Assembly: GCA_902806575.1 (NCBI GenBank)
Contig: CADCXD010000011.1
Span: forward strand, 1,178,001 to 1,242,000
DNA: 64,000 nucleotides
Direction of reading: 5' to 3'
Origin: Jackrogersella multiformis
Taxonomy: Eukaryota > Ascomycota > Sordariomycetes > Xylariales > Hypoxylaceae
Position numbers and translations under genes: made by a program
Notes under the pieces: model-generated
Told to the model about the DNA's origin: nothing
Seen by the model: only the letters and a program-made list of their open reading frames with translations
The model's database searches: none
Shown here: positions 54,144 to 63,247 of the stretch, piece by piece
How the letters are laid out: each line of letters opens with the position of its first letter
Position numbering within the stretch: the first letter of the stretch is position 1

Positions 54144-55168
54144 TTAACTCGTATATGTACAGATTACATTATTAGATCCAGAGGTCGAGCAGTCCGTTAA
54201 GACTTTGCCATTTTGCTGGATGTCAATGATCGTCGACCCTGTAACTCCAGTGGCCCCATTTACTGATGCGCCAGTGAATTGAACAGTTCCAAAGTTCGCA
54301 AAGCTGACCAAGCTGCCTCCGCTCTCAAAATCCTCAACAATCCACTCGGCATTGGTCTCACAGAGGGCGTCGGACTCGCCAGAGAAGCTGTGGGTGACTG
54401 TCTTGCCCTTTGTCACATTTTTAATGACAGCTGTGCCAGCCGACTTGCTACTAGCAGTGACAGTCTACTTTCTGTTAGCATTTCAACATTAAAGAAGAGG
54501 AAGTGTCTAATATCTATGAAGAGACCCATGCGTACCATAGTGATAGTATCACCAGCCGATATGGAGATACCGGAGAAGTCATAGGCCTAAATTCTTTGGT
54601 TAGCTACTAGCCCTCCCGAGCAAAAGAATGTCGCGCCTCGCTTCTTATGAGGTTCGTAGGGTCTCCAGTGAGAAGGGAGGGAAGCTAGGAAGTGCCGATG
54701 GGATTTGCTAAGATTCGAAGATTCACTCACATAGTCGGGATACCATTCATACCAAGCATCATATGATACCGATGACCCCTTGACAGTAAAGTCGATACCA
54801 GTTTGCAGGATCGCAGTCTCGCATGTATCCCCATCGATACCAACCCAAGCAGACGCAGAATACGTCGTAGAGCTGCTACCTCCCGATGGTGCCTTAGGCG
54901 TAGGCACGACGATGGTACCGGTCACGGTCTTATAGCCGCTGCCAATTAGCACCGCACCCGCCCAGTTGGAACTGTACTCGACGTGAGCGGTGCCGTTCTT
55001 GGTGGACACACCGAATTCGTTGTCAACGCGCTGTATGGTGTTTGAGGCTCGGGAGAGTCTTCTCTCGGCAATGCGGTCAGCTGCTCGCTGGCGACGTGCG
55101 GCGGTGCCAGGCGCAGCAAACACCAAGTTGGTGCACAGGAGGGCACATGCGATGATAGGAATCTGCAT
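54144..55168 (-). CDS. Secreted G1-family glutamic peptidase (eqolisin / former A4), 3 exons, 269 aa
   Basis: It is predicted to be an extracellular acid endopeptidase. Exons on the minus strand are 55,168-54,731, 54,586-54,536 and 54,464-54,144 (stop TAA). The spliced product is 269 aa, usual for precursors of this family. Residues 1-19 form a signal peptide (MQIPIIACALLCTNLVFAA). An Arg-rich propeptide follows to about 62, then the mature domain with SSNWAGAV (66-73), SAWVGIDGDTC (106-116), AILQTG (119-124), YDAWYEWYPDY (136-146), YDFSGISIS (148-156) and NAEWIVEDFE (201-210). By family knowledge the catalytic pair is Gln (Q122 here) and Glu (E207 here), and both are present. The start has an AAA context directly before ATG. 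The gene is intact, yet its stop codon lies at the edge of the RIP-degraded block. The family assignment is firm; the substrate is unknown. Confidence 0.93.
54465..54535 (-). other. Intron 2 of the G1 peptidase gene (71 nt)
   Basis: The donor GTACGC follows the Met codon after GDTIT; the acceptor is AAAGTAG. A CTAAC branch site lies at 54,474-54,478. Phase 0. Splicing joins GDTITM to TVTASSK, restoring the family pattern. Confidence 0.9.
54587..54730 (-). other. Intron 1 of the G1 peptidase gene (144 nt)
   Basis: The donor is GTGAGT and the acceptor TTTAG, with a CTAAC branch site at 54,599-54,603. Phase 0. Splicing joins WYPDY to AYDFSG. Without splicing the frame runs into a stop at the acceptor. 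Confidence 0.93.
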
Positions 55169-55370
55169 TTTGAATTTGGGCGAGGGGCAGAGTGAGTGGG
55201 AGAGGGAGGACTCAAGTGATGGACAAGTTCAATGAGGTGAGTAACTAGGAATTAGGAACCAGAAACCAGAAACTAGAAACTAATAAGTGCGATGGAGTGG
55301 CTGGAGTTTCCGTGACCTGTTCCGAGAGAGGACTGGATATATCAGGATGTTAAGGGGTATTAAATAGTCA
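55169..55370 (-). promoter_or_regulatory. Probable promoter and 5' leader of the G1 peptidase gene
   Basis: On the minus strand a TATA-like TATTTAATA (55,359-55,367) and a second TATA-like GATATATC (55,336-55,343) stand about 170-195 bases before the ATG. A pyrimidine-rich CT stretch (about 55,170-55,215) follows, as is common at fungal transcription starts. The transcription start itself cannot be placed. Confidence 0.4.
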
Positions 55371-56240
55371 ATAGAGTGGCCTCGTAAGTCTAGATAGGAG
55401 AAAGACGCAGCAAACAGGATCGAGACCTGGTTATCGATGACACCTTGATGTGAGCTTCCCCTAAGGCAGCATCACTTCAACATGTGCCGAATGTGATATG
55501 TCTCTGGATGTGTTCGTGACATAAGATGTAAAGGCACCTTCCTGATACATTTAGGAGGGCCGTCTGAGCTGCCAAGCGATGGCGAAGCCATGATAGCAGG
55601 TATATACCATCTGCCTAGTTTACCCTAGTGGGCAACTGGGCTCCCATTTTCTTCATGCAGGTACGTATATGAGCGCAATGCCTGACCAAGTCTCACGGAA
55701 AGATAAGGCTGGCAGCAGCCTGTCTATCTTCCACACAGCCATGTCAAGTTTATGCCGGCTGCGACTCTGTCGGCCAAGTCTAGTCCGGATGAGCGATGCT
55801 ACTCCGAGCAAAGGTCGGTTGCGGGTTAAAATATCACGTTAGTGAAGCCCGAGAACGTGACAAGGTCAGTCGCTCGGGTTGCCATTGGCGGGAGAAAAAT
55901 ACGCAAGGCTTGGCCATAGAGGAAGGTAGCATTGCCCAGCCGGCTCCTCAGACATCTAGATGAAGTTGGCATGTAAGTTAGTTGAGTGGGTGTAGGGACG
56001 GGGAGGGGAGTATGACCAGCGGATAGGTTATCTGGGAAATAAGTGGTTAAATAACTCGTGATAGGGGAAAGGAAAGGAACAGAAGAGAAAAGAGCATGTG
56101 GAGGGTACTATGTAACAAGGGTTCCCTAGTCCAATGGTATGAGATGAGCGGTATAAACAAAGATAAGGGGGTGGAGGGAGAGAGGGGGCAGGTTATCGGG
56201 GCCAACCGGATCTGGAGGAGTACAAATCCAAGATGCAACT

Positions 56241-56336
56241 GTGTAGGTTTATAAGTTTATAGGTGTATAGGTGTATAGGTGTATAGGTTTATAGGCATAT
56301 AGGCATATAGGCTTATAGGCTTATAGGCTTATAGGT
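56241..56336. repeat. 8-bp minisatellite, 12 units (NTATAGGY)
   Basis: Twelve consecutive octamers of the form gtataggt, ttataggt, atataggc and ttataggc. Variant units are grouped (three gtataggt, then two atataggc, then two ttataggc), which suggests slippage after point changes. Confidence 0.92.
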
Positions 56337-57032
56337 TTGGCCCACAACATCGAAGGGAACGACGACGGTATCACAGCTACCAATACCGAAAGGCCCCTGA
56401 ATTAGTTCAGTGCCGATATCGACGTCGAAACAAGCTTTACCTGGTCAGCCGCCAAGAAATGTCAAGGAAACATTCACAAGAGATTCCCAGCGATTGCCCA
56501 GGCAAAGCCAAGTTGCCAAGTGAGTTTATTTCTTTCCGACAGGCACCTATCTAGGTAACCTTGGAAGTTAGTTGTTTTGCATTTTGCATTTTGCATCTTG
56601 CATGAATGGCATATATACCTACCTAGGTAGGTATACCATGTGGTTGCGTTCATGTGTTAGCCCGAGTAGTTCTTGATCTACCTTCCAAAACTAATCAAGT
56701 TGTCGTTGGCCTACGTTGTTGAAGTTGGATAATACATACCTAGTATTCGTGTCCTTGTCCCAATAATGTAGGGCCAACATTCGGACCGACTACTGATTGG
56801 TCCTAGACTCATACATATATACATATATACATGCCTCATACATACATATAGGCAGTAGTGGCCACTTACCTCTATGGCTACCTGCATTTACCGGAATCCG
56901 GACTAGCTAGCTGTGTACAGAAATACATACATACATACCTTATGTACCTAAGGTATATCCATAGAATACCTATTCCCCACGTTCCATATCCTGGCATGCA
57001 GAACCTAGATAAGACCGGGGTTCTTTTTTTAC

Positions 57033-57068
57033 GGACTTTGCGAACTTTGCGAACTTTGCGAACTTTGC
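57033..57068. repeat. 9-bp tandem repeat, 4 units (GAACTTTGC)
   Basis: Four head-to-tail nonamers; the first is ggactttgc and the next three are identical. Confidence 0.92.
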
Positions 57069-58303
57069 TTCATTACAATTTGTTCTTCTTGGGCCTATCA
57101 AACACGGTGCCGGCGCCGGGGTGCCAAGGAACGGAACTTCCCTTGATGTGATAGCATCCCTACCTACCTAAGGTACCTACATACATACATAGGTACGTAT
57201 TCTTCCCTGATCTTCGAATACAAAGCATCATTCTATCTATGCCTATCTTCTATCCATGCCTATCCGGGTCGAGTAATAGTTATATCCGTGAATGTCGAAA
57301 GCATTAGCAATACAACTGCGTTTTATGTACTAGTGAAGCAATACATTCCCAGTGTCGTATCTGCGGACTCGGGAGTAAGGAACCGACTGTGATAGGAAGA
57401 AAGTATTAGGATTAGACTCATACTAACAGAAAAAGGTACGTGCTATAAAGATGTTAAGTAGGGTGAATGGTACTTCGTGAGGATTCAATTTCATCTTGTA
57501 TCATTCCCGCTGGGGATAACGAGCTCGAATACAGGCCAATTGCATAACATATGCTAGCAGTGGCTATAATTGCTCATGTATATCTGTTTAATACTTGGTT
57601 TTCTATTTTCTTGTATATATGCTAGCCTAGACTATAGAGTCGACTTGATCATTCGGGATGCTCGAAGAACATTTTGTTATGACTTATATATACAGGTTTA
57701 TATATACAGGTTTATATATATATATATGTAAGGCATCATTATTAAAGATGTACAATTCTCTCTAATTTTATCACTTTGGCGTACATGTGTAAATTTCCCT
57801 ATTGGACATCCAATAATAAACTGTACTTGGTTGGGTAACTCCTTCAATGACCCTGGCATGTTACGATCTACCTACCATATATTTTATTAGGAATCCAGCA
57901 AGCTGTGCAGTCAATTTTGCAACAGATAGGGCGTGCATCTACCTTTTACCTACAAGCACTGCTCCTTGTGACCCGCTATCCGGAGGTTCGAAGAGGAGCT
58001 GAGATCACTCGAGGCGACTCTTAGGCCGTTCTACGTATTACCATACATAAAGACCACACCAACTTGCTCCCGTAGAATATAATTCATGAGTATCGAGATC
58101 AACCTGGGCGAGAAATCATAGTTGCGACCCCGGCTAGAATACCATAAAATTCGCTTCTCCTAATGGCCATCCTCCTCGAGGGCTACGATCCTTACCCTTT
58201 GTCTTCATGTACACGCTTTTCTCTTTGTCTCTAACTCAAACTATTCACCGAAAGATCAATTATAGTATCTAATTAGGATTTTGACATATTATTAAAGCTT
58301 ATA

Positions 58304-58309
58304 TTTATT
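58304..58309 (-). terminator. Poly(A) signal of the patatin-like lipase gene
   Basis: AATAAA on the minus strand, about 70 bases past the TGA stop, within a short AT-rich stretch (about 58,253-58,315). The position fits a fungal 3' end. Confidence 0.5.
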
Positions 58310-58379
58310 TTATAATGCACGCGGGGGGAAATAGTATTATTTAATCCTGGCGTATGTCGTCTCTGCCGGCCGATTGTAG

Positions 58380-60737
58380 TCACTGTTCATCACCGGATAT
58401 CTTATTGTGTAGATTTGATGCTTTGGAGGCTGACTCCATCGCATCATCATCTGTGTGGCTTTCTTCGTCGGCATCCGAAGTGTGCAAGTCGCTGGTCTCA
58501 AGCTCAGCGTCGTGATGGGGGGCTTGTTGTGATGAAGTCATGGAGGCTGTCTCGGCAGCGAGATCGCCGACAATGTCATCACCGGGTACGGTAAACATTG
58601 AGGAAAGTGCAGATTTCTTAGAGGCCGACTCATTTGTATTCCTGGCTCCGGTAGGCGTTATGGGTTGGGAGAAATCAAACGAGTTCGGCTCCGTGGTGGA
58701 AGAGAGGATGGGACTAGTCCTAGGCCCAGTTTGTAATATATGGCCTCTTGGGAATCTCTTGAGCTTTATCTTCGGTTTCGCGCGAGTGTGGCGCATGGAC
58801 ATCTCGAGACGTTCCTCCTCGTCTGTATCGTCGTCTGTAATTTTGTACGGGTTATCATTATTAACAAGACCTCGATGGAGGGGATTCAGCAGGCTACTCC
58901 CACTCGATCGTCGGTGGCGATGCTTTAGCTTATCTTTTGTTGAAAGAGACCAAGCTTGGGCTAAACTCGGCGCTAATGTCTCGTGACTCTCTCCGTGTGT
59001 TCTCGCCAGCGAACCGGTGGCCATCCTTCGTAGGTCGACTTGGCTTTTACTAAACACAACACGGGCTCGCAATGCATGGACGGCGCGGTCGAGAGCAAGT
59101 TCGATAGCACAACGGTCGCGTATGCGAGACAGCTTAGGCCAGGTTGCACGCTCACCCAGCAAGCATGAGCGCATCATGAACTCGGTCGTCGGATTCTTCA
59201 GCACTTTTGGCAAATCCCAAACTCCCATGGCCGGGAGGATGTTTATATCACCAGAGTACTTCTGGCTCAGGATTGAGCGTAGCTTGCTTACGAGGGTCGG
59301 GAAGATACCGATCTCAGCCATGAACTGCATCCTATGTAAAGCTTCGCTCTTGGCCAAGGTAGTGATTGTGTTTAGCCAATCTGACTCTCCCTTGTGGACC
59401 GTTTCGTGGCGTGCGGCGGAGGGCGGACTCGGCACATCGTCTTTGGCGAGGAAAGGAACGACGTGAGGATTGACCTGCGAGACGATGAAGTGGTTGACGT
59501 TGAACATTTCTGCAAGTCTCGTCATTGGAAGGTCGTTGTCGACGGAGCCGTCGATCCACATCTGCGGAGTGGGATTCCACGTGCTGTGCTCGCCTGTCAA
59601 GGGGTTCTTGACCAGCAGGGGAGCAGCGCTGAAAACGAGCGGAACCGAGCACGACGCCGCGACAGCAGACCATATCATAACGTTGGGCGCCGTGACGTAG
59701 TTGAGCAACCGGGGCAGCTCGTATATAGACGCAGAGGAGACACAGATGTTGCATATTCTCCTCGTACGATTGTAAGCTTCTTGGAATGTGATGTCGCCTA
59801 GAAAGTCACGCATCACACGTGTCAGATGTCGTATATCGGACCAATTCCCCTCGGTAAGCAACCTTCGTAGGTGGCCTAGAAGACCGTCTTCATTTCCATC
59901 CTCTTCGAACACGGCCAGATCGCCATGCGGGAACTCTTGCAATAATTGCGGAATCTCGTCGTCGGTCCTGGAACAGACCACGGAGCAGACAATCGAGCCA
60001 GCTGATGCACCCGAGATAATACGTGGCAACAATCCTGCCTCGAACATGGCTTTCAAGACACCGATATGGGTCATACCGAAAGTGCCTCCGCCGCTCAGTA
60101 GGAGCGCGCTTCGACCGAAGCTTTGGCGAGCGTAAAGCATCGCATCTAATAAATCCCTCGGCCCCAAGTCATCGGGCAGGCGACTCGTGCTCTGTTCTAC
60201 CAGAGTGGTGATGGTCTGCAAGGTAGAATCCACGTACCGTTCGATCAAATTCTTCGTGCCGCAGTAAGAATGGCGGTAGAGGTCGATATTACCCATGCCG
60301 CCTAGGTCGCGCGAGAGGGCTGTCCTAACGAGATGCATCATGGCCCGCACATCGCTGTAAGCGCGGGCATCGTCGAGTTCCTGCAATCGTAATTCTAGAA
60401 GGTCAGGATTATAATCGCCGGTCGACGTATCAGCTTTCCACTGCTCATTGCCCTCGAGGATGTCTAGCTCGTGTGCTACCGCGTCCCACTCTCTATACGA
60501 TTCGGCATTTTGTAATCGTGCGGATAATATTTGTTTGCGCTCCCCAAGCCGTCTTCTCTCGGCTCTCTCTTTGTTCGTCAGACCGTCTTGGAGGTAAAGA
60601 AGACCGTCCAGGACCCTAGACACGGGGTATATATTCGAGGATGGCCAATTTGGCTGCCGCTTGCCATTCTGCGGGTTCTTAGGGGCGGAGGGTCGGAGCG
60701 AGGGGATAGACGGAACAACGTCTACGATATGTGTCAT
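58380..60737 (-). CDS. Patatin-like phospholipase / triacylglycerol lipase with DUF3336-like N-terminus (TGL3/4/5 type), 785 aa
   Basis: Single uninterrupted frame. Residues about 60-200 resemble DUF3336 (AESYREWDAVAHELDILEGN, then GNEQWK). The patatin domain spans about 211-425: oxyanion loop SGGGTFGMTH (215-224), nucleophile elbow GASAG (243-247, Ser245) and the DG of the Ser-Asp dyad (WIDGS, Asp396). This order is that of yeast Tgl3/Tgl4/Tgl5, lipid-droplet triacylglycerol lipases that also have acyltransferase or phospholipase activity. The length lies within their range (642-910 aa). The tail from about 580 is Ser-, Arg- and then Asp/Glu-rich and probably disordered. The start has a strong CACC ATG context. 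The protein probably acts on storage lipid at lipid droplets (inferred from family). Which yeast paralogue it matches cannot be decided. Confidence 0.93.
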   Translation of the reverse strand: MTHIVDVVPSIPSLRPSAPKNPQNGKRQPNWPSSNIYPVSRVLDGLLYLQDGLTNKERAERRRLGERKQILSARLQNAESYREWDAVAHELDILEGNEQWKADTSTGDYNPDLLELRLQELDDARAYSDVRAMMHLVRTALSRDLGGMGNIDLYRHSYCGTKNLIERYVDSTLQTITTLVEQSTSRLPDDLGPRDLLDAMLYARQSFGRSALLLSGGGTFGMTHIGVLKAMFEAGLLPRIISGASAGSIVCSVVCSRTDDEIPQLLQEFPHGDLAVFEEDGNEDGLLGHLRRLLTEGNWSDIRHLTRVMRDFLGDITFQEAYNRTRRICNICVSSASIYELPRLLNYVTAPNVMIWSAVAASCSVPLVFSAAPLLVKNPLTGEHSTWNPTPQMWIDGSVDNDLPMTRLAEMFNVNHFIVSQVNPHVVPFLAKDDVPSPPSAARHETVHKGESDWLNTITTLAKSEALHRMQFMAEIGIFPTLVSKLRSILSQKYSGDINILPAMGVWDLPKVLKNPTTEFMMRSCLLGERATWPKLSRIRDRCAIELALDRAVHALRARVVFSKSQVDLRRMATGSLARTHGESHETLAPSLAQAWSLSTKDKLKHRHRRSSGSSLLNPLHRGLVNNDNPYKITDDDTDEEERLEMSMRHTRAKPKIKLKRFPRGHILQTGPRTSPILSSTTEPNSFDFSQPITPTGARNTNESASKKSALSSMFTVPGDDIVGDLAAETASMTSSQQAPHHDAELETSDLHTSDADEESHTDDDAMESASKASNLHNKISGDEQ

Positions 60738-61121
60738 GGTGTAAGCTCGAGAGGAGGCGCCGTCGCTTCAACGTGTTTTTAGGTGGGCATCGCATCCTAC
60801 CTCAACCTATCTTAGATATGTATCCGTCCGTGAAAGTCCGTCGTCGGCTCATAAGGTGGTTGGCACCGCGTTGCGAGAGACGTGCTGTGCTGTAAGAGGT
60901 GTCGAATTTCGATAGAGGTTTAATTGTATACTTGCCTCTAAGGTACGCTGTAGATGGGGGCGATGATGAGGAGGTTGGAGCGAACATGTAATCCAATTCT
61001 GAAGGACAGTTAGCCTGCTACATACCTGGGCTGTAGTGTACCTAGCTAGAAAAGACGTCAGAGCCGCGGAACAATGCGGAATCTTAAGCCATGTGAGCAA
61101 TAAACAATGAGATCATGTGGG

Positions 61122-61167
61122 TCAGAAGACAGAAGACAGAAGACAGAAGATAAAAGACAAAAGACAG
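61122..61167. repeat. 7-bp tandem repeat (CAGAAGA)n, about 6 units
   Basis: Four perfect cagaaga units followed by degenerate taaaaga, caaaaga and cag. Confidence 0.88.
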
Positions 61168-61213
61168 GGAGTTCAAAGTAACGTATCGAATGTGGGGTTT
61201 TATGAGGGGTGCC

Positions 61214-61244
61214 TACATACATACATACATACATACATACATAC
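61214..61244. repeat. (TACA)n microsatellite, about 7.75 units
   Basis: Uninterrupted tetranucleotide run next to a cluster of palindromic CCTAGG/GGTACC motifs. Confidence 0.92.
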
Positions 61245-61445
61245 CTAAGTAGGTACATACCAGTAATGGATACCTACCTAGGTACCTATGTAGGTACCTA
61301 CACTAGGTAGATACCTGTGTATGTACTAACATGTGATAAATCAAAGGTGGGGTTTAGAGTCTAGATTGTACTTTATGTGGTATATGTACCTGCCTGAGCA
61401 CCTAAGTGAGATTATCTATATAGGTCACTAGTGTAGTCAATACTG

Positions 61446-61646
61446 TATCCCATTGACCGGCACAAGGCTACAATAGCTACAATTTACTAAAAATATCTTT
61501 AGGTACAACTAAGTAAGTACAGCTAATGAGATTTGTTTTGTTAGGAGCGAAATTACGAATAAGTGGGCATATTGGTCAAAGCTGTTGTAATTGTTACTAT
61601 ACTTAGTAAATTGTAGCTATTGTAGCCTGTGGCGGTCAATGGGATA
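61446..61646. mobile_element. Intact MITE-like element (201 bp incl. TA duplication), 45-bp inverted termini
   Basis: The left 45 bp begin TATCCCATTGACCGGCACA and continue ggctacaatagctacaattt. They are matched by the reverse complement of 61,603-61,646 with one substitution and one single-base gap. TA stands at both outer ends, the usual duplication of Tc1/mariner-type insertions. There is no ORF. Unlike the elements in the AT block it shows no RIP-like decay, so it is either recent, too short to be recognised by RIP, or present in few copies. It lies between the lipase promoter region and the 3' end of the hydrolase gene. Confidence 0.88.
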
Positions 61647-61675
61647 CCTAGCTACCGAGATAGCACCTAGTTAAG

Positions 61676-61732
61676 GTCTTGACATTACCTATACTTACCT
61701 AAGTAGGTACCTAGGTACCTAGGTAGGTAGTT
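61676..61732. repeat. Palindromic TAGGTACC/CCTAGG cluster
   Basis: Overlapping self-complementary motifs (taagtaggtacctaggtacc, then taggtaggtag) about 40 bases beyond the hydrolase stop codon. It may fold in the transcript's 3' end. Confidence 0.8.
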
Positions 61733-61771
61733 GACAACTTAGCTCTATATAGGTATTCATGAATCTCATAA

Positions 61772-63077
61772 TCATAGGTTTCCTATAAGCCTAGCCGCAA
61801 AAGAGGAAACCGACCTCCTAAGCTCACATACGACGCCTTCCTCTAACCAGAAATGTCCAGCGCCCGAGACTTCTACGTGGTGGAATTGAGACCCTTCGGT
61901 GCTGCCCAGCCGTATGGTCCAGTCACGCATCTTCTTCAACGTTACAAAGCCATCTTGATCCCCATATATAGCTAGGGTAGGATTCTTTACGAGCTTCATC
62001 TCAAACGCGGTCTCTTCCCGTCCCACATCTCCCTCGTGGTTCCTTGATGAAGACGAAGACCCACCCTTCCTCCTCCTAGACCAGCTCGACAAGGGGTTCG
62101 AGAAGGACATAGTCGCTAAATTGGTAACGATGCCTAATGGAGGTGAAACTACTAGGAAGGCGCAACGAAATCGGATTAGATTATCGACGCTCTCTAGGTA
62201 TGTCTCCTCGTGCTCCGTTCTTCCGGGCCGGACACCGAGATCGTGATTGTGTTTCCGGTGGATCAACCTGTTCCGGGAGAGTATTTCTTTCACACCTTTC
62301 CGTATCCTTTCTTCGCGATCGGGAGAAGGCACCCTTGACTTATCACGGCTCCTCTGCATTGCTGTGTCCTCATCACCGCCGACACGCAAGCCTAGCGACT
62401 TCCTCGGCGACGAGGGAGTAGAAGAAATCATGATCTGCTGTTCGGCAAGGTGTTGTGCCCGTAGCCGGATATCTGCTAGGGCGGTATGGGTGGCAGGAGA
62501 AGCAAAGTCCAAAAGGAAAGAGTCGAGAGGAGGAAGCTGGATCGTCACCATGGCGCCGTACGAGTACCCAGCAAGTAGCAAAGTTGGAGGAGACGCGCTG
62601 TAGTTTGTGGTGGCAGGATGATGTTGGCGGGAACACAAGTGGTGCACGTAATAAACGAGGAAACCGGTGACGGACATATAATCAGCGCGTTCGGGCTTCG
62701 ATGTCCACGAGGTGCGACCGTGTGAGGAGGATGCGCCTCTGTTGATTCAGCAGAGTTGTTAGGAATATGCTCGTACAAGTGTAGAACCTCTTCATCTTCG
62801 CTGAGGGTGGTACGAACCTGAAATTGAATGTCGCAACTACGAAACCGAGATGGAGTAGTGTGCTGGCGACAATATGCACAACCGGATCCTCATAAGACCC
62901 TCCCAAGGGCGCATATGGATGTGCGACAATAGCAGCATGCTGATGCCATGAAGTATCGGAAGGCCCAGACGGCCCAGATAAGCCGTTCAGACAGGTCGGA
63001 TGGTAGACTCGACAGTCAAGCTTAGTGTTGTCGTGTAAGCTAGGGAGCGTAAAGCTCAAATTAGGTCTTGGAAGCAT
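61772..63077 (-). CDS. Alpha/beta hydrolase, 2 exons, 408 aa
   Basis: Exon 1 is 63,077-62,818, intron 62,817-62,739, exon 2 62,738-61,772 (stop TGA). Start: the frame is also open to a GTG at 63,089, preceded at once by TAA, so ATG at 63,077 is the first usable start. The N-terminal part TLPSLHDNTKLDCRVYHP (10-27), HPYAPLGGS (53-61) and FNFRG (84-88) are typical of small alpha/beta hydrolases. The nucleophile elbow is GYSYGA with Ser146. YGDQDGFV supplies the likely acid (Asp349, or Asp347). SGAGHFW supplies His382. Residues about 190-270 are a long charged, Ser/Arg-rich insertion, probably a disordered loop. No signal peptide or membrane segment is seen, so a cytoplasmic enzyme is likely. 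The substrate is unknown. Confidence 0.87.
62739..62817 (-). other. Intron of the alpha/beta hydrolase gene (79 nt)
   Basis: The donor is GTTCGT and the acceptor CAACAG, with a CTAAC branch site at 62,758-62,762. It splits the Arg87 codon after two bases (AG|A). Joining the exons gives FNFRGASSSHGRTSW, which fits the family. The next AG two bases on would shift the frame. Confidence 0.9.
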
Positions 63078-63247
63078 TATCTGATTCACTTAGATGCAAG
63101 ACAAAGTAGGGCATAGTGTTAGACAACATTCCTCTTAATGATGGATTAGAAAGATCGCAACATATTCGTCTCATCTCTACGGTGTTGAGTGTTGGGTATT
63201 AGGTATTGGTATCAGAGGGGGATGTGGGATGGGGGAATGATTTATAT

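Larger units (their letters stand above)
55371..58303. other. Intergenic region with microsatellites; no gene seen
   Basis: About 2.9 kb of normal composition between the peptidase promoter and the lipase gene's 3' end. Short open frames here overlap microsatellites and show no family resemblance. It contains six GCCAAG hexamers (55.57-56.52 kb), an 8-bp minisatellite (56,241-56,336), a 9-bp repeat (57,033-57,068), TACCTAGGTA-type palindromes (about 56,615-56,640 and 57,158-57,195), and a TATATATA/caggttta repeat at about 57,683-57,728. Confidence 0.6.
60738..61445. other. Intergenic region: lipase promoter and microsatellites
   Basis: Upstream region of the lipase gene. It holds a 7-bp repeat (61,122-61,167), a TACA tetranucleotide run (61,214-61,244) and a TACCTAGGTA-type cluster (about 61,245-61,320). 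I see no TATA box that can be assigned with confidence. The short open frames here are not credible genes. Confidence 0.55.

Noticed and set aside
54279..54584. 101-codon plus-strand frame over the peptidase gene
   Set aside because: It is antisense to exons 2 and 3, which encode conserved peptidase motifs.
54946..55215. 89-codon minus-strand frame overlapping exon 1
   Set aside because: It is a shifted frame over the signal peptide and propeptide; the real frame carries the family motifs.
56047..56238. 63-codon minus-strand frame in the intergenic region
   Set aside because: It is a CT-rich stretch giving a Leu/Ser/Phe string, with no motif and no splicing partner.
56858..57151. 97-codon plus-strand frame
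   Set aside because: It is produced by TACA/ACCT microsatellites and the 9-bp repeat (repeated RTL peptide); no homologous pattern.
57960..58000. ggttcgaag resembling a tRNA B box
   Set aside because: It lacks the final CC of the B box, and no A box or cloverleaf can be drawn around it.
58540..59801. Several plus-strand frames of 60-150 codons over the lipase gene
   Set aside because: They are antisense shadows of the 785-codon lipase frame with its catalytic motifs.
61058..61258. 66-codon minus-strand frame
   Set aside because: It is a translation of the TACA and CAGAAGA microsatellites (YVCMYVCMYV, LLSSVFCLLSS).
63078..63089. Upstream GTG as start of the alpha/beta hydrolase
   Set aside because: Nuclear fungal genes rarely start at GTG, an ATG lies four codons downstream, and the conserved part begins just after it.
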